Shown piece by piece: positions 59,652 through 64,000 of a DNA stretch of 64,000 nucleotides; position 1 is the first letter of the stretch, and every line of letters starts with the position of its first letter. The stretch is from UBA1723 sp045629285 (GTDB lineage: Bacteria > Bacteroidota > Bacteroidia > Bacteroidales > Paludibacteraceae). A program made the position numbers and the translations under genes. The notes under the pieces were generated by a model. The model was not told the DNA's origin. It was given only the letters and a program-made list of their open reading frames with translations, and searched no databases. The stretch covers positions 1-64,000 of the forward strand of contig JAZQQY010000018.1 of the NCBI GenBank assembly GCA_045629285.1, given 5' to 3'.

Positions 59652-62621
59652 TCACTCCTTCCTCTTTCTGCATATCTGAAGGAATGAGCAGAAATCACAG
59701 AACATTTCCGGATCTTGAGTTTGGGCAAAATCAATGTCGACATTAAAGATATCCGACAACGCATTCTTCATTTTTTCATCGAATTCATCGCAGAATTCGT
59801 CATCCACCAGTATTGTCTCATCTATCTTTTTAGGTTTACCCTTATCTCCTATCACCTCTTTCTTGGCTTTCAATACATAAACGACATCTTCAATCTTTTG
59901 GTTGACAAAATTAAGCACTGGAGTAACGTCGACCTTCTTTATCTTATGGATGAGCGACGAATAGATAAGAATCTGAAGCTGATAATGAACCTTCTTTCTT
60001 TTGTCGTAGCCGAACAACTCATCTAGAGTCGTTATTGCAGACGGCACTTCTCCACCAGTCTTATAATCGACGATTCTTCTCATTCCACCGTCGACAGTAT
60101 CCTGTCTATCTACGATTCCACCGACGAAAATCTGCTTTTTCTCTCCATTGACATCAATCTCAATCGGAGCGACGACACGTTCCTCCGATGCCAAATAGAC
60201 AAGATCATTAAGTTTGGAATCCACAGCAAGCTGTTTACGGACAAACTCCAAAAGAAGATCTCTTGCCACTAACAAATGTCCATGAAACTGGGAAACCGAC
60301 TTAGGGTTTGTCTTATACTTATCAACCTTGTAATAATGGATATTGATGAAATGATCAATCAGAGTATAGATCTCCTCTTTCTTCAACGATTTCAAATCGG
60401 TTTGAGAAATCTGCGGAACGCCATTCTTACGGACAAATCCCGAATAGATCTCTTCCATCACAGCATGGAAGATTGTGCCCATCTCATTAGGTGCTATCCC
60501 CTCCTCATTAATTTCTGGTTCCTTCAATCCCAAGCCATATTTGAAATAGAATCTCATCGGACATTCAAAATATGTATTGATTGCCGACGGCGACAACGGT
60601 TTTTCCGGATCAGTGAACCTATTCAACATTTTTTGTACGATTTCATCGGTCTTTTTCACGCTCCACGACTCAGTTGAAATGGAAGGAACGACATTCTGAA
60701 TATCATACTTATTAATCTCGAAATTCTTATTTTCCACCAACATCTGGAGCATGTATCTGCTCATCTGGCCATCAGTAGTCTGGCTGTCACATGATGAGTT
60801 GAAAACAAGAGTGACATCTTCGGCACGCTGAACCAACCTATAGAAGTAGTAGGCGAACAGTGCATTCTTCTGTTCTATTGAAGTCATGTTGAAACCTGCA
60901 CGGATCGACAACGGAATAAACGAAGAAATCTCCGCAGCAGGAGGTAACTGTTTGTTGGATGCAGAGAGTAAACAGATGTGAGAAAAGTCAAGACCACGAG
61001 TTTCCAAGAATCCCATCACCTGAAGTCCCTCGATCGGTTCACCATGGAACGGCACATTCGACTGTTGAATGACCTTCAATAAAAGTTGTGCTACAAGAAC
61101 AACACTCATCGACAACTCCTCAGCACAAACCTCATCCTCAAATCTTACGAGAATGTTGTAGACACGGAAAAGCGACTCTTTATACAAATCGGAATAGAGA
61201 GTATGATCCAAATTTGCACAAGAGACTTTCATCACCAGTTTCTTCAATCTATTGACAAAATCCGACGAATTCACCGAAGATTTAAGAAGCAATGACAAGT
61301 TTTCATCATCAGAATCAAACTCTGAAATCTTAGGGAAAAGATTCTTCTCTCTTCTCATCTGAGCGACTTTCTCCGACACTTCCGGGAATATTGACTTTAT
61401 ATAGGCATGGTTTGTGATCGGCTCAACCAACGACAAAGCTACAGTCTTAGATTTATGTTCATCCAGATAGATATGATAGTTTACAATAGCAAGGATCAGA
61501 CTGAATATAGGAGTCTGTGAAATCGGGAATCCCATCGTGACATTCAGTGCGATGCTATTATCAGTCGGGATAGAGTGCATGACAGGAAGAAGCAGCGTCT
61601 CATCGCAAAGGACTACGGCAGTTCTTCGGTCAATTTTCTCCTTTTCACCGCTATTTTCATAAACCACAATATTTGAAGTATCCTTCAAAAACTTTGCCAC
61701 GTAAGCCGCCTGTGAATTGTCGGAAGATGTACTGACGAATGTAATCTTCTTTTTCTTTGAATAGTTGTCAAAGAAAGACGGCTCCTTTAATGGAGAAGGA
61801 AAGTCGACAATATTCTGTCGCATGAAAAGTCCAGCTTCCTGCAATGAATCCGGAGCAGCATAGTAGATATCGTAGTCCCAATAAAACTCAGCTCGTTTTG
61901 CATCACGATATTTCTTGAAGAATTCGTACTCTGTTCTGCTCAACACATTAAATCCGATGAAAACGAGTTTTCCATACTTAGAATCGTCAATTTCACCGCG
62001 TTTTAGACGATCGACAACGTCAAGCATAAGCATTCCTTCGTAAGCAAGACTTTTCTCTGCCAGACGCGTCTTATAGGCCTCGTAAATAGAGTATAGATTC
62101 TTCCACAGATTAGCAAACATCTTAATCTTCTCATTCTGGCTTTCAAGAGAGAATGTAGAGAAAAATGCATTTAGCACCTTTACCTGAGCATCAGTAAGGT
62201 AAGAGAAATCCTTTATCTCCTGAAGATCTGCGACATTTGAGAACAGAGCGACTGCGCTCACCATATTCTTGTCGATGTCGTCAAAATCGGAAAGCAAAGT
62301 CTGCCCCCAGAAATAGAACTCGTCAAAAGAGGATTTGGAGCCAAGCAACTCAGGCGTTTTATCCTTGATTGTATGGAAAAGTTCGATCAAAAGGGATAAT
62401 TCATCCGGCACCATGTACGGAGACAACGAATGGAAATGTTCCTGGATAGTTGTAGACTCAAGTGCAAAAATCGGTTTATCAAACTCGTTAGCCCAACATT
62501 CATTAAAGAACAATATTGCACGACGATTAGGAAAAACCAACAATGCATTCTCTTCATCGACGCGGCGTAGTTTCAAGTCGTCTGCCACCAATTGTAAAAA
62601 AGGTTTAGATTCTGTTACCAT
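59652..62621 (-). CDS. addB: AddB-like helicase-nuclease subunit (PD-(D/E)XK)
   Basis: 989 aa. N-terminal inactivated SF1 helicase-like part (LLVFPNRRAILFFNECWANE), LETRGLDFSHICLLSASNKQ in the middle, and a C-terminal nuclease of the PD-(D/E)XK type, with FVGGIVDRQDTVDGGMRRIV then DYKTGG. A 4Fe-4S site is suggested by Cys in YFECPMRFYF and CDFCSFLQIC near the end. Repairs double-strand breaks with AddA. The AddA gene is not adjacent; CvpA is upstream. Confidence 0.87.
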   Translation of the reverse strand: MVTESKPFLQLVADDLKLRRVDEENALLVFPNRRAILFFNECWANEFDKPIFALESTTIQEHFHSLSPYMVPDELSLLIELFHTIKDKTPELLGSKSSFDEFYFWGQTLLSDFDDIDKNMVSAVALFSNVADLQEIKDFSYLTDAQVKVLNAFFSTFSLESQNEKIKMFANLWKNLYSIYEAYKTRLAEKSLAYEGMLMLDVVDRLKRGEIDDSKYGKLVFIGFNVLSRTEYEFFKKYRDAKRAEFYWDYDIYYAAPDSLQEAGLFMRQNIVDFPSPLKEPSFFDNYSKKKKITFVSTSSDNSQAAYVAKFLKDTSNIVVYENSGEKEKIDRRTAVVLCDETLLLPVMHSIPTDNSIALNVTMGFPISQTPIFSLILAIVNYHIYLDEHKSKTVALSLVEPITNHAYIKSIFPEVSEKVAQMRREKNLFPKISEFDSDDENLSLLLKSSVNSSDFVNRLKKLVMKVSCANLDHTLYSDLYKESLFRVYNILVRFEDEVCAEELSMSVVLVAQLLLKVIQQSNVPFHGEPIEGLQVMGFLETRGLDFSHICLLSASNKQLPPAAEISSFIPLSIRAGFNMTSIEQKNALFAYYFYRLVQRAEDVTLVFNSSCDSQTTDGQMSRYMLQMLVENKNFEINKYDIQNVVPSISTESWSVKKTDEIVQKMLNRFTDPEKPLSPSAINTYFECPMRFYFKYGLGLKEPEINEEGIAPNEMGTIFHAVMEEIYSGFVRKNGVPQISQTDLKSLKKEEIYTLIDHFINIHYYKVDKYKTNPKSVSQFHGHLLVARDLLLEFVRKQLAVDSKLNDLVYLASEERVVAPIEIDVNGEKKQIFVGGIVDRQDTVDGGMRRIVDYKTGGEVPSAITTLDELFGYDKRKKVHYQLQILIYSSLIHKIKKVDVTPVLNFVNQKIEDVVYVLKAKKEVIGDKGKPKKIDETILVDDEFCDEFDEKMKNALSDIFNVDIDFAQTQDPEMFCDFCSFLQICRKRKE

Positions 62622-62646
62622 AAGATTTGTTTTTTAGATTTGTATA

Positions 62647-62719
62647 TAGAGACGTTGCACAAATATCATTTATATACGTTGCGATTTATTTGTGGAGACG
62701 TGCTGACGCAACGTCTCTA
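62647..62719. repeat. 12-bp perfect inverted repeat, 49-bp spacer (copy 4 of dispersed element)
   Basis: TAGAGACGTTGC (62647-62658) and GCAACGTCTCTA (62708-62719). The right arm lies in GGAGACGTGCTGACGCAACG then TCTCTAC, which resembles the repeats at 5401 and 12908. It is between the addB start and the cvpA stop. Confidence 0.6.
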
Positions 62720-62722
62720 CAA

Positions 62723-63250
62723 TTATTTATCCATTGAATCCTCTATATTCTTCGGAATATTGAACAATTCGTTGATATTAAGCATTGGAAGAATTGCAGG
62801 CGCAAACTTAGTCACAGGTTTACACAAAACAGACCCTTCCGAATGTTTGCTGTCCATAATCTTAAGTTTTTCGTTGATTGGGCCAAGGACGTTGAAAACA
62901 ACGCTAATCACCAACGTATACTTGACAATTGAAATCAACGCTCCCAACAAACTGTTTAGCCAACCAAGACTGATTGCCTTAAGCAGTTTCTGCGCGAACA
63001 TAGCCAACACCTTAACCAATATCATGGATACGATGAATGCCATGACCATTCCCAACGCAGGACAATATTCCATACCTACATTGAAAAATCCATGAATAAA
63101 CTCCGCGAACGGAGTGCTATGATATCTTGATACATATACGGCAATGATAAGTCCTACCAATCCCGAAAGCTCAAAAATAAGTCCTTTTGAAAAACCTCTC
63201 ACCATTCCTGCGACTAGAAGCAAGAGGATTAGAAAATCAAGCCAATTCAA
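62723..63250 (-). CDS. CvpA family membrane protein
   Basis: 175 aa, TTG start at 63250 (MNWLDFLILLLLVAGMVRGF). The N-terminal hydrophobic helix, FSKGLIFELSGLVGLIIAVY and SLGWLNSLLGALI fit CvpA, a small inner-membrane protein first linked to colicin V production and now regarded as an envelope factor. Last 25 residues are hydrophilic. Single-gene gap to infB of 133 nt with the infB terminator between. Confidence 0.85.
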   Translation of the reverse strand: MNWLDFLILLLLVAGMVRGFSKGLIFELSGLVGLIIAVYVSRYHSTPFAEFIHGFFNVGMEYCPALGMVMAFIVSMILVKVLAMFAQKLLKAISLGWLNSLLGALISIVKYTLVISVVFNVLGPINEKLKIMDSKHSEGSVLCKPVTKFAPAILPMLNINELFNIPKNIEDSMDK

Positions 63251-63322
63251 AGTAATTAATAATTTATGATTAACAATTACAAATCCACGATGGATTCGTA
63301 CTTTTCCAGCTATATCAAAACA

Positions 63323-63358
63323 AAATTAAGAATCAGGCATACACCCGATTCTTAATTT
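63323..63358 (-). terminator. infB: Terminator downstream of infB
   Basis: Stem AAATTAAGAATC/GATTCTTAATTT (63323-63334 and 63347-63358) with a 12-nt loop; on the minus strand weak T runs follow. It is 26 nt past the infB stop. Confidence 0.7.
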
Positions 63359-63383
63359 CATATTTCAAATTCAGTTTGTCGAA

Positions 63384-64000
63384 TTATAGTTTACGAGCAA
63401 CCTCAATAGTCTCAAATCCTTCGATCATATCGCCGACCTGAATCTCGTTGAATCCATTAAGAGCGATACCACAATCAAATCCGTTAGCAACCTCCTTAAC
63501 GTCATCCTTGTAACGCTTCAATGACTGCAAATCTCCGGTGAATACGACGATTCCGTCGCGAATCAAACGAACCTTGTTAGAACGTTTGATCTTACCGTCA
63601 CGTACGATTGAACCGGCGATGACACCGACCTTACCGATCTTGAAGATCTCAAGCACTTCGGCTGTACCAGTAACTTGCTCCTTCAACTCTGGAGCCAACA
63701 TACCAGCCATCGCATCCTTCAACTGTTCGATTGCGTCGTAGATGATAGAATGTAGACGGATATCCACACCTTCCTTCTCCGCTAGCTTGCGAGCCGACTG
63801 TGAAGGACGAACCTGGAAACCGATGATGATTGCGTTTGAAGCAGACGCCAACATAACGTCTGTTTCTGAGATCTGACCCACTGCCTTGTGGATAACGTTG
63901 ATCTGGAATTGTTCTGTCGAACAGTTCTGCAAAGAGTCTGACAAAGCCTCAACTGATCCGTCCACGTCACCTTTAACGATGATGTTCATCTCCTGGAAGT
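63384..64000 (-). CDS. infB: Translation initiation factor IF-2, C-terminal part
   Basis: Partial: the gene continues past the right edge. About 205 codons are visible, covering the end of IF-2. Domain 3 reads NIIVKGDVDGSVEALSDSLQ and ASASNAIIIGFQVRPSQSAR, and domain 4 ends DCGIALNGFNEIQVGDMIEG. IF-2 places initiator tRNA on the small ribosomal subunit. The ATG at 63989 seen in the frame is internal. Confidence 0.95.
   Translation of the reverse strand, partial: FQEMNIIVKGDVDGSVEALSDSLQNCSTEQFQINVIHKAVGQISETDVMLASASNAIIIGFQVRPSQSARKLAEKEGVDIRLHSIIYDAIEQLKDAMAGMLAPELKEQVTGTAEVLEIFKIGKVGVIAGSIVRDGKIKRSNKVRLIRDGIVVFTGDLQSLKRYKDDVKEVANGFDCGIALNGFNEIQVGDMIEGFETIEVARKL

Noticed and set aside
1..64000. 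tRNA, rRNA, transposase, integrase or toxin-antitoxin gene
   Set aside because: None recognised on either strand by eye; a tRNAscan-SE and HMM search would settle it.

Overview
The window comes from a member of the Bacteroidota, most likely a Bacteroidales. The evidence is: promoter boxes of the form TAnnTTTG with an upstream TTTG/TTG, no clear Shine-Dalgarno sites, C-terminal type IX secretion sorting domains, BspA-like leucine-rich proteins, and Bacteroidota-typical families (DUF1015, DUF456, DUF2723, glycine-lipid acyltransferases, SpmA-SpmB fusion). I saw no rRNA, tRNA, CRISPR array, transposase or prophage gene. All assignments come from reading the sequence and recalled family knowledge; no database search was run.

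Layout. 1-7.5 kb, minus strand: central metabolism (GTP-type PEP carboxykinase cut by the window edge, class II aldolase), a secreted CotH-like protein, DUF1015 and MenG. 7.6-9.4 kb, plus: an acyltransferase pair resembling the glycine-lipid enzymes GlsA/GlsB. 9.4-17 kb: Wzx-like flippase, MtgA, PanB, a small Cys protein, DUF1846, a lipoprotein esterase and an AGCS symporter. 17.3-22.4 kb: three co-directional surface genes (two related BspA-like secreted proteins and a lipoprotein with repeated beta domains). 23.5-30 kb: cdsA, a capsule-export and tyrosine-kinase module (Wza-like, Wzc-like, CpsB-like phosphatase), then psd-pssA, so phospholipid genes flank the export module. 30-33 kb: a large secreted protein and DUF456. 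33.2-38.3 kb: sufBCD followed by an SpmA-SpmB fusion. 38.3-43 kb: a FadL-like porin and a two-esterase, T9SS-targeted polysaccharide-degrading enzyme. 43-47.3 kb: small orphan ORFs, a lipoprotein, an aromatic amino-acid lyase close to the flavobacterial tyrosine ammonia-lyase, a beta-barrel protein and a small exported protein. 47.5-59.3 kb: a tight plus-strand run (DUF2723 GT-C-like protein, polysaccharide deacetylase, purD, a membrane protein, YqaA, a DUF6242-like lipoprotein, mnmG, ABC-F ATPase). 59.3-64 kb: an LRR-gene remnant, then minus-strand addB, cvpA and the 3' end of infB.

Most unusual observations. (1) The SpmA-SpmB fusion at 36809-38260 carries, between its two membrane halves, a roughly 70-residue segment that reads like an acyl carrier protein whose phosphopantetheine serine is replaced by proline. 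(2) Upstream of the secreted esterase, a 17-bp inverted repeat (one mismatch) brackets a 182-bp segment; with the left arm it forms a good promoter, as expected of a phase-variable invertible promoter. (3) A minus-strand promoter and intrinsic terminator between fba and the DUF1015 gene frame a likely small RNA of about 100 nt. (4) A stand-alone tyrosine-ammonia-lyase-like enzyme has no histidine-degradation or pigment genes near it.
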